From positions 62,001 through 126,000 of the forward strand of contig JAHFEW010000001.1 of assembly GCA_023248215.1 (NCBI GenBank): a stretch of 64,000 bases of DNA, given 5' to 3'. Positions 9,178-17,706 of the stretch are shown here, one piece after another. Numbering within the stretch: the stretch's first letter is position 1; every line of letters starts with the position of its first letter. The notes below the pieces were generated by a model. The model made no database searches, was not told where the DNA came from, and worked only from the letters and a program-made list of their open reading frames with translations. The DNA comes from Nitrospira sp. (GTDB lineage: Bacteria > Nitrospirota > Nitrospiria > Nitrospirales > Nitrospiraceae). The translations under genes and the position numbers were made by a program.

Positions 9178-10395
9178 GTGAATGTCGTGGTGGTCAGCGA
9201 TTTTGCCCATGTGAACGGTGGCAATGCGGCCGTGGCCCTGTCGAGTGCGGTCGGGCTGGCAGAACAGGGGCACGCCGTGACATTGTTTGCCGGAGCCGGT
9301 CCCGTCGATCCTCGCATTCAGTCAAGCCCGATCACAGTGGTCTGTACCGACCAGCAGTCCATCGGAGACGATCCGCATCGGACACGAGCCATGGTCCAAG
9401 GGATCTGGAACGTCAAGGCGGCGCGAGCCATGGCGCAGGTGCTTCAGGCCGTGGATCTACGCCACACGATAGTACACGTTCACGGATGGGACAAAGTGCT
9501 CTCGTCGAGCATCGTCCGGACGGCGCTGTCGATGGGGGCGAAGGTGGTCTGTACTCTGCACGACTATGTCTCCGTCTGTCCCAACGGCGGTTTTTACAAT
9601 CATCCCCACGATAAAATCTGTCCGCTGAGACCGCTCTCCCTCTCCTGCATTCGCGAAGGCTGCGACCGGCGAGGCTACGCCCACAAGTTGTGGCGCGTCG
9701 CGCGTCAGGTCGTTCAGAAGCAGTGGGGGTTGGTGCCCGATGGAATTCGGCATGTCATGGTCGTGTCGGAGTTCAGCCGTCGGATCCTCGAACCGTACCT
9801 TCCTCCTGGGACGCAAATCCATCTGGTGCAGAACATGATCGCGGTGCCCCAAGGCGTTCCGGCTTCTCCCGACGAGAGTACGGCCTACGTGATGGTCGGG
9901 AGAATGTCGCGGGAAAAAGGCCCGCACCTTCTCGCATCCGTGGCGGGGAGGACCGGGTGGAATGTCCGATTTGTCGGAGGGGGAGAAGGCCTGGCTGACA
10001 TCGGTCGGGTTGCTCCGCGGGCTACCGTCACCGGCTGGGTCCCGCACGACAACGCGATGAAGGAGCTTGCGAGTGCTCGGGCACTCGTGTTTCCCTCCTT
10101 GTGGTATGAAACGGAGGGGCTCGTGGTGCTCGAAGCCGCGGCGTTAGGCATCCCCGCTATCGTGGCTGACTCCTGTGCGGCCCGGGATCTTGTTATGGAC
10201 GGTGACACCGGCCTGCACTTTCGAAGTGGCGACGAGCAGGCCTTGCAATCCGCCATGGCGCGGCTCCAGGACGACCGCCTCGTGCAGCGCCTGGGGGCCG
10301 CGGCCTATCATCGCTATTGGAAGCACCCGCGTTCGACGACGAATCACATTCGCGATCTCGAACGTGTGTATGAGCTGGTCTTAGGCGAGCACTAG
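9178..10395 (+). CDS. Glycosyltransferase family 4 with cysteine cluster
   Basis: 405 residues from GTG 9178, where GGAG stands five bases upstream and the protein begins with the expected VNVVVVSDFAHVNGG. A GTG at 9157 overlaps the previous stop (GTGA) and would add seven residues; both are possible. A second cysteine-rich patch (CPNGGFYN, then KICPLRPLSLSCIREGCDRR) follows TLHDYVSV, like the first GT4 enzyme of the locus. The donor domain shows MVGRMSREKGPHLLA and YETEGLVVLEAAALGIPAIV with the E-x7-E motif. Predicted retaining glycosyltransferase for the repeat unit. Confidence 0.87.
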   Translation: MNVVVVSDFAHVNGGNAAVALSSAVGLAEQGHAVTLFAGAGPVDPRIQSSPITVVCTDQQSIGDDPHRTRAMVQGIWNVKAARAMAQVLQAVDLRHTIVHVHGWDKVLSSSIVRTALSMGAKVVCTLHDYVSVCPNGGFYNHPHDKICPLRPLSLSCIREGCDRRGYAHKLWRVARQVVQKQWGLVPDGIRHVMVVSEFSRRILEPYLPPGTQIHLVQNMIAVPQGVPASPDESTAYVMVGRMSREKGPHLLASVAGRTGWNVRFVGGGEGLADIGRVAPRATVTGWVPHDNAMKELASARALVFPSLWYETEGLVVLEAAALGIPAIVADSCAARDLVMDGDTGLHFRSGDEQALQSAMARLQDDRLVQRLGAAAYHRYWKHPRSTTNHIRDLERVYELVLGEH

Positions 10396-10432
10396 TCGGT
10401 CGACTCGTTCAGCCGACTTCCTTGAGTCATCC

Positions 10433-13060
10433 ATGAATACTGCGATCAGACAGAGGGCATGCATCGATCGAGTCGGGTTGGGGTTGCTCGCCCTTCTGCT
10501 TCTGTCTCCTGTCGTGTTCAAGGTTCGCCTGGCCGACAGTCTGGTGATTCATCCATTCGTGCCGCTGTTGGCGGCGGCATGGGTGTGGGTCGCGTGGGTG
10601 ATCCGGCGGACATTCGCATCGATCCGGAGCAGTCGCTATGTCGCCGAGTGGCAGGCCTGGAACATCCCGATCGGGTTGTTGGTCCTGGTCGTCGCCGGAT
10701 TGGCGGGATCGCTGGTCCTGAACGGCCTTCGCCTGGGTTCTGTTCAATCGGCCGGATGGCTGCTGCTGGTCAAATGGGTGCTGTATCTGGCCCCCCTCCC
10801 GTTAGCGACGTTATTGGTGATCCGGACCGGTGTTCGCGTCCTCACACTCGTGAGTTGGGTGGTGCCTCTCGTCGCCCTCACAACGCTCGGCTACTCCCTC
10901 GTTCGGTTCATGCAGGCCCTGTCCGGGCGATATTTCAATGCGTATGTGGATGAGCGGACCACCTACTTCGCCATGGGCATGTTGGGAGAAGTGCTGTCGA
11001 GTGAGGGGCTCACGGTCCGGGCCGATACGATGAGTCACGGGGCCTACGGGATGTACTTGGTCCTCGTATTGGCCTTCAGTCTCAGCCTGGGGATCTTCCG
11101 CGGATGGAACGGTGTCGTGCCTTCGGTCTATGCCGTGGCGCAAGCGATCCTGCTCTGTCCGCTGTTGGTGCTCGTCGTCCTCATGACCGGATCACGATCG
11201 AGCCTGCTGTTGTTGGCCGGCACCCTTCTCATGATTCTGGCACTGTTGGTTGTGAATCCCAGCGAGGTCTTGTCCCGGCAGCGACGTGTCGGCATGGCCG
11301 CGTTGGTCCTGGCGGTGCCGCTCGGTATTGTTCTGCTGCAGTATACGATCGCCCCGCAACTGCCTACCCTCGACCGGATGCAAGAGACTCTGCAGAGTCC
11401 CCTGGAACTCCAGGCCACGGTCGCGGGCCGCCAGACTCCGAGTTTCACCCAGGAAGGGAAGGTTCGGGCGGCGGTCCGCAATGTGCAGACCCGCGTGTGG
11501 TTATGGGGAAAATCCATGCGCTATCTCGCGGATCACCCGCTGACTCTGCTCACCGGGATCGGGTACGACCGCAGGAGGTTCGTTGAGGAGGTTGTCGGTC
11601 TGCCCTATGAGGGGTACAACAAAGAGTTTCAAACGGCGCACAACCTGTACCTCGACCTGGCGATCAAGGGAGGGATCGGGCCGCTGGTCCCTCTGCTTCT
11701 GTCCTGTCTCTGGTTGCTGTGGGTCGCCGTCACCTGTGTCTCGATCCCCACGCGGAGTGTGAATGCAATCGCCCTGCTGGGTCTCGGGTGGGTGCTGTTG
11801 GCCTTGTGGCCTCCGTTGCTTCTGGTCAGTTTCGCCGGGGAGGAACTCCTGACCGACAACCTTCTGCTGCATTGGACCATGCTCTTCGGGTTGGCGCTCG
11901 GGCTGTGCGGCGCCGCGTTGCGGTCCTGGTTGCCCCAACACATGGTACATCTCACTGCCACGGCGGGAGTGGGGGGGGGACCGGTCTATGTCACGGCCCT
12001 GGTGCGGTACCAGCTCCAGCAGGGGAGACAGGTCCGGATCTTCTGCTCCGATGAGAAACCCCACGTGGATCTCTGGCGCGAGTTGGGCGCGGTGGTCACC
12101 GTCATGCCCATGCGCCACCCGCGCGTGCTGTCGGTCTTGAAACTGTCGGCCGCGATTTTGCGTGCACCGGCTCCCATCCATGTTCATGGTCGGGGCGCGG
12201 CGTTTTTCGCGCTCTGGGTCAAACTGCTCATTCGGGTCCCTGTCCTGTATACCCCCCATGGGCCGCACTATGCGTACACGCACGGGGTGCCGTTTCTCGT
12301 AGCCTGGTGTGTCGAGTATGTGTTCCGGCTGGTCTTCGATACGGTCGTGTACGTGTCGCAGGGTGAGCAGGCGATAGCGAAACGGCTGAAGCTGCCGGTT
12401 CGAGGTTCGCACGTGGTGCTGTCCAGCCTTACCCATGACCTCTCAACGGACCACGGACGCAAGCCGGATCGGGAGACGATGCGACAGGAGTTGGGGGTGT
12501 TGCCTGGGCAGTTCGTCATCGGCTGGATCGGCCGCTTTCATCATCAGAAGGGGTTGGATCTGCTCCTCGCATCGATGCCTATGGTCGCGGCAGCTATCCC
12601 CCAAGCGGTCTGGGTGGTGATCGGGGACGGAGAGCCCGGCGATCTCGAACGGTATCGGACGCAGGCGGCGCAAGCCGGGCTGGCTGATAAGATTCGATTT
12701 GTGGGGGGACGACCGGATGCCCACCTTCTAGCGTGCGCATTTGATTTGTATGTGTCGACCTCACGATGGGAGGGCCTGCCCCTGGTCCTGCTCGAAGTCA
12801 TGGCGCAGGGGGTAGCCATCGCCGCAAGCGATGTGGTAGGGAATCATGATGTACTGGAAGGCTGGGGCGTGCTGTTCCCGCCCAACGATACGGCGGCGAC
12901 GGCACAGGTCCAAGTTACCCTGGCGAGGGACGTGCGGAGACGCGAGGCATTGGCCGATCGTGGCCGGGCCACCCTTCACGAGCGATTTATGCTGTCACGA
13001 ATGCTCACCGACTGGGAACGAGTATACTGCGAGGTGCTCGGGGATGCGGTGTCCACATGA
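10433..13060 (+). CDS. Fusion: O-antigen ligase/Wzy-type polymerase plus GT4 glycosyltransferase
   Basis: 875 residues in one uninterrupted frame. Residues about 12-495 contain roughly ten hydrophobic segments with a large loop holding the Wzy_C signature around TGSRSS and TAHNLYLDLAIKGG. From about residue 504 the sequence restarts as a GT4 enzyme: VHLTATAGVGGGPVYVTAL, TPHGPHYAY, GWIGRFHHQKGLDLLL and EGLPLVLLEVMAQG (E-x7-E). Wzy/ligase proteins act in the inner membrane with a periplasmic active site, while GT4 enzymes are cytoplasmic, so the topology must place the C-terminus inside. A run of eight G lies at the start of the second domain. Overlaps the flippase gene by ATGA. Confidence 0.85.
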   Translation: MNTAIRQRACIDRVGLGLLALLLLSPVVFKVRLADSLVIHPFVPLLAAAWVWVAWVIRRTFASIRSSRYVAEWQAWNIPIGLLVLVVAGLAGSLVLNGLRLGSVQSAGWLLLVKWVLYLAPLPLATLLVIRTGVRVLTLVSWVVPLVALTTLGYSLVRFMQALSGRYFNAYVDERTTYFAMGMLGEVLSSEGLTVRADTMSHGAYGMYLVLVLAFSLSLGIFRGWNGVVPSVYAVAQAILLCPLLVLVVLMTGSRSSLLLLAGTLLMILALLVVNPSEVLSRQRRVGMAALVLAVPLGIVLLQYTIAPQLPTLDRMQETLQSPLELQATVAGRQTPSFTQEGKVRAAVRNVQTRVWLWGKSMRYLADHPLTLLTGIGYDRRRFVEEVVGLPYEGYNKEFQTAHNLYLDLAIKGGIGPLVPLLLSCLWLLWVAVTCVSIPTRSVNAIALLGLGWVLLALWPPLLLVSFAGEELLTDNLLLHWTMLFGLALGLCGAALRSWLPQHMVHLTATAGVGGGPVYVTALVRYQLQQGRQVRIFCSDEKPHVDLWRELGAVVTVMPMRHPRVLSVLKLSAAILRAPAPIHVHGRGAAFFALWVKLLIRVPVLYTPHGPHYAYTHGVPFLVAWCVEYVFRLVFDTVVYVSQGEQAIAKRLKLPVRGSHVVLSSLTHDLSTDHGRKPDRETMRQELGVLPGQFVIGWIGRFHHQKGLDLLLASMPMVAAAIPQAVWVVIGDGEPGDLERYRTQAAQAGLADKIRFVGGRPDAHLLACAFDLYVSTSRWEGLPLVLLEVMAQGVAIAASDVVGNHDVLEGWGVLFPPNDTAATAQVQVTLARDVRRREALADRGRATLHERFMLSRMLTDWERVYCEVLGDAVST

Positions 13061-14418
13061 GCAACCTGGCGCGCCGGATTCTGAGCCTGGTGCGGTTCGG
13101 CCGGATGAAACAGGCCGCCCTGTGGTTAATCGCGTCCGACGTCTTTCTGCAAGGGAGCCGGTATGCGCTCATTGCGGGCCTGGGCTATGTGTCGTTTCCC
13201 CTCCTCGGGTCCTTTCTTTTCGGCTCCGCAATCGGATCGTTGCTGGGGGTGGCTATCGACTTCGGCATCAACCAGCATTGGCTGCGGATGGGATCCGGTC
13301 CGAAGGGGCTAACTCGAGAGACCTTTGTACGGGTATTTGCCGTCAAACTATGGTTGTCGCTCATCGAGATCGGCGCGTTCGTCTTCGTGCTCACGACCGG
13401 ACTCTGGCCGAGGGCGTTGCCGCTGATGCTGGTGGCAGGTCTCGTCACGGCCAATCTCCATACGCTCGCTGAATCCTGCGAAGCGGCGGGATTCGTCCAT
13501 CAGTGGCATCGCCTTATCGCCTTGTTCAGAGTCTTGCTCGGCGCGATCATGTATGCGGCACCGGTTGTCGTGATGTTCTTCGCCGGCGGAGAAGAGAAAT
13601 CCGAGGCGATTCACACTGCACTCCAGGTCGGAATATTTGCCGGTGTTCTGATTTTACTTGGTTATGTGTGGGCAACCGCACGCATGTTGATCAGCGGGCC
13701 GACGCTGCAGGGTGCATACGGGAGAGTCTGGTGGCAGTCCCGGTGGCTGGGGTTGAATCAACTGGCGGTGGTCGTGGATGTGCGGGCGCCGTTGGTGTTG
13801 CTGGGACTCATGCTCGGCGAAACCGCGGTGGGGTTGTATGGGCTCGTTCAGCGGACAACCGCTGCAGTCGAGCTAATCTGGGCGTCGCTCTCGAAGCTTC
13901 TCCTCAAGTCGTATGCGGAGGATGCGTCCGCACGAGGAGTCGGTGCCGTGCAACCGGAAATCGTCCGCGCCAGTTGGATCACTGGCCTTGCCATGATTGT
14001 CGGAATTGCCGGTGTGTGGGCCGTTACCCGGTATGTGGAGCGGAGCGGCGGCTGGTCGCAAGAGGTGCTCACCAGTCTCGGACTGCTGCGCTGGGCTGTG
14101 GTGGCCATCGGGTTGAGTTCGTTGAAGCGGCCGTTGGTACTGGTGTTGATTGCCGTCGGGCGCGAGCGCGACGTGTGCCGTGTGAATGTTCTTTCGGCCA
14201 CGGCGGGCTTGATCGCGGTCCCGCTGCTGGTCTGGCATTTCGGTGTGTGGGGACCTGTCATGGTTGCGGTCGGGCTGGAGTCTCTCGCGATAGTCCTGCT
14301 CGTCTCGTATTTCCGTGCTGCGCAGAGAGACCTCGATTCCACGGAGGAAGAACCCTCCTCGGTAACGGTGAACCAGTGGATGTCACGGGTTCCTGCCGGT
14401 TCCGGACGCAAACTGTGA
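13057..14418 (+). CDS. Wzx-type polysaccharide flippase (MOP superfamily)
   Basis: 453 residues, almost entirely hydrophobic, with about 12 predicted membrane segments separated by short polar loops. Length and layout fit Polysacc_synt/Wzx flippases, which move undecaprenyl-linked repeat units across the inner membrane. The start ATG overlaps the TGA of the polymerase fusion (ATGA). Sequence identity in this family is low, so the call rests on topology and position between a polymerase and an initiating transferase. Membrane segments near 20-40, 45-70, 95-115 and 155-175 are the clearest. Confidence 0.75.
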   Translation: MSNLARRILSLVRFGRMKQAALWLIASDVFLQGSRYALIAGLGYVSFPLLGSFLFGSAIGSLLGVAIDFGINQHWLRMGSGPKGLTRETFVRVFAVKLWLSLIEIGAFVFVLTTGLWPRALPLMLVAGLVTANLHTLAESCEAAGFVHQWHRLIALFRVLLGAIMYAAPVVVMFFAGGEEKSEAIHTALQVGIFAGVLILLGYVWATARMLISGPTLQGAYGRVWWQSRWLGLNQLAVVVDVRAPLVLLGLMLGETAVGLYGLVQRTTAAVELIWASLSKLLLKSYAEDASARGVGAVQPEIVRASWITGLAMIVGIAGVWAVTRYVERSGGWSQEVLTSLGLLRWAVVAIGLSSLKRPLVLVLIAVGRERDVCRVNVLSATAGLIAVPLLVWHFGVWGPVMVAVGLESLAIVLLVSYFRAAQRDLDSTEEEPSSVTVNQWMSRVPAGSGRKL

Positions 14419-15590
14419 AGGTGGCCATTGTCCACGACTGGCTGACCGGGATGCGGGGCGGGGAGCGTTGTCTGGAAGCCTTCTGTGAACTGTTTCCCGA
14501 TGCCGATCTCTATGCCTTGTTACACATCAAAGGGAGCGTATCGCCGACGATCGAACGCCACCGGATCAGGACCAGTTTTATTCAGTCGCTGCCACTGGCC
14601 GAACGCTGGTACCGGTATTATCTTCCCTTGTTTCCCCTCGCCATCGAGCGGTTCCAGCTTGAATCCTACGACCTTATCTTGAGTTCGAGCCATTGCGTGG
14701 CGAAGGGCATTCGTCCGCCGGCCGGGGCGAAACATCTGTGCTACATCCATTCGCCGATGCGGTACGTGTGGGACCAGTTCGAGAACTATGCGCAAGGGGG
14801 ACGCTCCGGGTGGATTGCACGGTTGGGAATGGGTCTGTTTCGGGCTCGTCTGCAAGCGTGGGATGTGGCCTCCGCTGAGCGGGTGGATCAGTTCGTGGCC
14901 AATTCCCATAACATCGCCGACAAGGTGCGACGATATTACGGTAGGCCTGCCTCCGTACTCCATCCACCTGTTGATTGGCAGGCGTTTCAGGCTTCTGAGA
15001 AATCCGAAGACTTCTATCTCATGGTGACGGCCTTCGCTCCCTACAAGCGGGTTGATCTGGCCATTCAGGCGTGCAATGTTATGAAACGCCGATTGAAGAT
15101 CATCGGCAAGGGGCAGGAAGAGCCGAGATTGCGGAAACTCGCCGGTCCTACGGTGGAGTTTCTTGGTTGGCAACCGGACGAGGTGGTCCGGGAGCATTAC
15201 GCGCGCTGTCAGGCCCTGCTCTTTCCCGGAGAAGAAGATTTTGGTATCGTCCCATTAGAAGCCATGGCCTGTGGCAAGCCCGTGATTGCCTTCGGACGTG
15301 GCGGGGTCTTGGAAACGGTTCTCCCGCTGGCAGAAACAGCGGGCGCCGATAAGAGGCTCGCACGGATGGATCCCGCTCGCGGGGAAGATCCGAGCAGGAG
15401 TGCCACTGGAGTGTTTTTTTTCGAGCAGTCCGCGGAGTCGCTCGCCCAGGCAATCAAGTTGTTCGAACGCCACAGGGCCGCGTTCGATCCGCCAGCCATT
15501 CGGGCTCAGGTAGCCGGTTTTGATCGGGTGTTGTTCAAAGAACGATTGAAAGCCTTCGCGATGGCGGCCCTGGCCGGTACCAGCCACTAA
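14415..15590 (+). CDS. Glycosyltransferase family 4, WbaZ-like
   Basis: 391 residues from GTG 14415, which overlaps the flippase stop (GTGA); the same frame is open far upstream but reads antisense-like sequence there. N-terminus VKVAIVHDWLTGMRGGERCL is typical of mannosyltransferases of the WbaZ/RfbZ group. The following LILSSSHCVAKGI, YIHSPMRYVWDQ and LLFPGEEDFGIVPLEAMACG segments are conserved in the group. The latter contains the E-x7-E motif. With GDP-mannose genes close by, mannose is a reasonable donor (inference). An eight-T run lies at 15414-15421. Confidence 0.85.
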   Translation: MKVAIVHDWLTGMRGGERCLEAFCELFPDADLYALLHIKGSVSPTIERHRIRTSFIQSLPLAERWYRYYLPLFPLAIERFQLESYDLILSSSHCVAKGIRPPAGAKHLCYIHSPMRYVWDQFENYAQGGRSGWIARLGMGLFRARLQAWDVASAERVDQFVANSHNIADKVRRYYGRPASVLHPPVDWQAFQASEKSEDFYLMVTAFAPYKRVDLAIQACNVMKRRLKIIGKGQEEPRLRKLAGPTVEFLGWQPDEVVREHYARCQALLFPGEEDFGIVPLEAMACGKPVIAFGRGGVLETVLPLAETAGADKRLARMDPARGEDPSRSATGVFFFEQSAESLAQAIKLFERHRAAFDPPAIRAQVAGFDRVLFKERLKAFAMAALAGTSH

Positions 15591-15599
15591 GGGGGGGGC

Positions 15600-17000
15600 A
15601 TGCTCAAGCGCCACGCCCAATTTCTCAAGAGTCTGCTTTTTCTCGTCGATCTCGGACTGATCTGCCTGTGCTGGGTCGGAGCCTACTATCTTCGTTTCTC
15701 CGAAATTGTGGAGCCGGCAACCAAGGGCATTCCTCCGTTGCGGATGTATCTGCTGTTGCTGGTGCCGATCGTGGCGGTGTGGGGCCTGTCGTTTCAGGCG
15801 TTTGATCTCTACCGGCCACGGCGGATGGGGACTCGTTTGGCCGAGTTCCTGGATGTGGCGAAGGCCAATACCCTGTCCGTGCTGATTCTGGTCGCGGTGA
15901 CGTTTTTTCTGCGGCAGTATGAATACTCCCGGCTGGTGTTGCTCTATTTTTGGTTGCTGAATCTGATCGCGCTGGGTTTCTCGCGCGTGCTCTTCAGAGA
16001 AGTCCTCCGATTCCTTCGGCGGCATGGCTACAATCAACGCCATGCGTTGGTCATCGGAACCAGCCGGTTGGGACGCCGAGTGTCTGAAGCGCTGACTCGC
16101 CATCCTGAACTCGGTGTCAGGGTCCAGGGGTTTATGAGCTCTGATCCGAGGGGAATCGGAGACCGTATTCACGATATCCCTGTGTTGGGCAGCTACGACG
16201 ATCTCCAAGAGCGGGTGCAGTCCGGCATCGACATCGTGTTTGTCTGTCTTCCGCCGGAAGACGAGCAGTGGGCCGAGAAAATGTTTGCCATCTTGGCCAC
16301 CACCATGGTTGAGGTGAAGGCCTTGCCGGCGATCTGTGAGTTCATGAGTCTGCGCGCAGAAGCTGAGATGTTCGAGGGGCTTCCGCTCATCACGCTCCAG
16401 GGGTCGCCATTGCATGGTTGGAATCTGGTCATCAAGCGGGTCTTGGATGTAGTCGGCGCCTCGGCCGCCCTGGTGCTGTTCGCTCCGGTATTGTGCGCCG
16501 TGGCTGTCTTGGTGAAACTGACTTCCCCCGGTCCGATCTTCTTCCGCCAGCTCCGCATGGGGTTGGACGGGCAGGCGTTTGAAATGTTGAAGTTTCGTTC
16601 CATGAAAGTCGATGCGGAGTCGGAAACCGGTCCGGTCTGGACGCAACCCAATGACGATCGCCGGACTCCCATCGGGGCGTTTTTGCGACGAACGAGCTTG
16701 GATGAGCTGCCGCAATTTTGGAATGTCGTGCGCGGGGAGATGAGCATCGTCGGTCCCAGACCGGAACGGCCGGAATTCATTGCGCGATTCCGTGAGACCC
16801 TGCCGCAGTACATGCTTCGGCATAAGATGAAGGCCGGGATCACCGGCTGGGCGCAAATCAATGGGTGGCGCGGCAATACCTCGCTGGAAAAACGGATCGA
16901 GCACGATCTGTATTACATCGAACATTGGTCGATCTGGTTCGACTTCAAGATCATGCTGCTCACTGTCTGGAGCGGCTTTATCCATCGCCATGCCTACTGA
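15600..17000 (+). CDS. wcaJ: Undecaprenyl-phosphate glucose phosphotransferase (WcaJ-type)
   Basis: 466 residues. Four or five N-terminal membrane segments, then a CoA-binding_3-like Rossmann domain at about 140-270 (ALVIGTSRLGRRVSEAL), one more membrane segment near 285-305, and the bacterial sugar transferase domain at about 280-466 with SPGPIFFRQLRMG, LKFRSM, RRTSLDELPQFWNV and MSIVGPRPERPEF. These enzymes transfer a sugar phosphate (usually Glc-1-P) from a UDP-sugar to undecaprenyl phosphate and so start repeat-unit assembly. The ribosome site is a run of eight G at 15591-15598 right before the ATG. Confidence 0.92.
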   Translation: MLKRHAQFLKSLLFLVDLGLICLCWVGAYYLRFSEIVEPATKGIPPLRMYLLLLVPIVAVWGLSFQAFDLYRPRRMGTRLAEFLDVAKANTLSVLILVAVTFFLRQYEYSRLVLLYFWLLNLIALGFSRVLFREVLRFLRRHGYNQRHALVIGTSRLGRRVSEALTRHPELGVRVQGFMSSDPRGIGDRIHDIPVLGSYDDLQERVQSGIDIVFVCLPPEDEQWAEKMFAILATTMVEVKALPAICEFMSLRAEAEMFEGLPLITLQGSPLHGWNLVIKRVLDVVGASAALVLFAPVLCAVAVLVKLTSPGPIFFRQLRMGLDGQAFEMLKFRSMKVDAESETGPVWTQPNDDRRTPIGAFLRRTSLDELPQFWNVVRGEMSIVGPRPERPEFIARFRETLPQYMLRHKMKAGITGWAQINGWRGNTSLEKRIEHDLYYIEHWSIWFDFKIMLLTVWSGFIHRHAY

Positions 17001-17126
17001 TGGTCCTGCCGACGCCCGGGATCAATTCGATCTACCGCGATAGGCGCTGAGTCCCCCAACATGGCCGAGTTTTCTTGAGTTTCAAGCAATGGCTTGTTAA
17101 CATCGGCCTCAGCCGAAAGCGTCCGC

Positions 17127-17666
17127 ATGCCCAGCACAGGTCGCCGAAAAAAAACTCCCCCCGCGCCTCGCTTGTCTTTGCAAGGGATCCTTCGTCGTAT
17201 TCGATTGTTCGCGACTGATGTCGACGGGGTATTGACGGATGCCGGCATGTATTATTCCGAATCCGGCGACGAATGGAAAAAGTTCAACACCCGCGATGGG
17301 ATGGGGATCAAGCTTCTGCAGAAGGCGGGCGTCCTGACTGCCATCATTACCCAGGAATCGACGAAGATCGTGATGCGTCGGGCTCAAAAACTGGCGATTC
17401 CAGAGGTTCATCAAGGTGTGTATGACAAGTTGTCGGTCCTGCACGATTTGGTGGCGCGTCATGGCCTCACGATGGAGCAGGTGGCCTATATCGGTGACGA
17501 TGTCAACGATGTCCAGGCTCTTGGCGCGGTCGGATTTTCTGCTGCCCCTGCCGATGGGATGCCGCCCGCGCTCAAGACCGTCCGGTACGTGTGCAAACAG
17601 AAGGGCGGAGAGGGCGCGGTGCGGGAAGTGGCGGATCTGATTCTCTCAGCTCAGCGGACCCGATGA
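17127..17666 (+). CDS. KdsC-family HAD phosphatase
   Basis: 179 residues from ATG 17127; a TTG at 17094 would add eleven residues that look non-conserved. The FATDVDGVLTD motif with the catalytic Asp pair is near 33, followed by ESGDEWKKFNTRDGMGIKLL, the KdsC signature. AYIGDDVNDVQAL provides the Mg-binding aspartates. KdsC removes phosphate from Kdo-8-P; close relatives act on other nonulosonates. No kdsA or kdsD is in the window, so the substrate is inferred only from the family. It sits between the sugar transferase and ManC. A run of eight A lies at 17147-17154 in the N-terminal basic tail. Confidence 0.82.
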   Translation: MPSTGRRKKTPPAPRLSLQGILRRIRLFATDVDGVLTDAGMYYSESGDEWKKFNTRDGMGIKLLQKAGVLTAIITQESTKIVMRRAQKLAIPEVHQGVYDKLSVLHDLVARHGLTMEQVAYIGDDVNDVQALGAVGFSAAPADGMPPALKTVRYVCKQKGGEGAVREVADLILSAQRTR

Positions 17667-17706
17667 ACCAAGCGCCATTGTTCGTGCGGAAGGTGAGTCA
17701 CGTTTC

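Noticed and set aside
13503-14414. Long N-terminal extension of the WbaZ-like glycosyltransferase
   Set aside because: It runs out of frame through the flippase gene; the mature protein clearly starts at GTG 14415.
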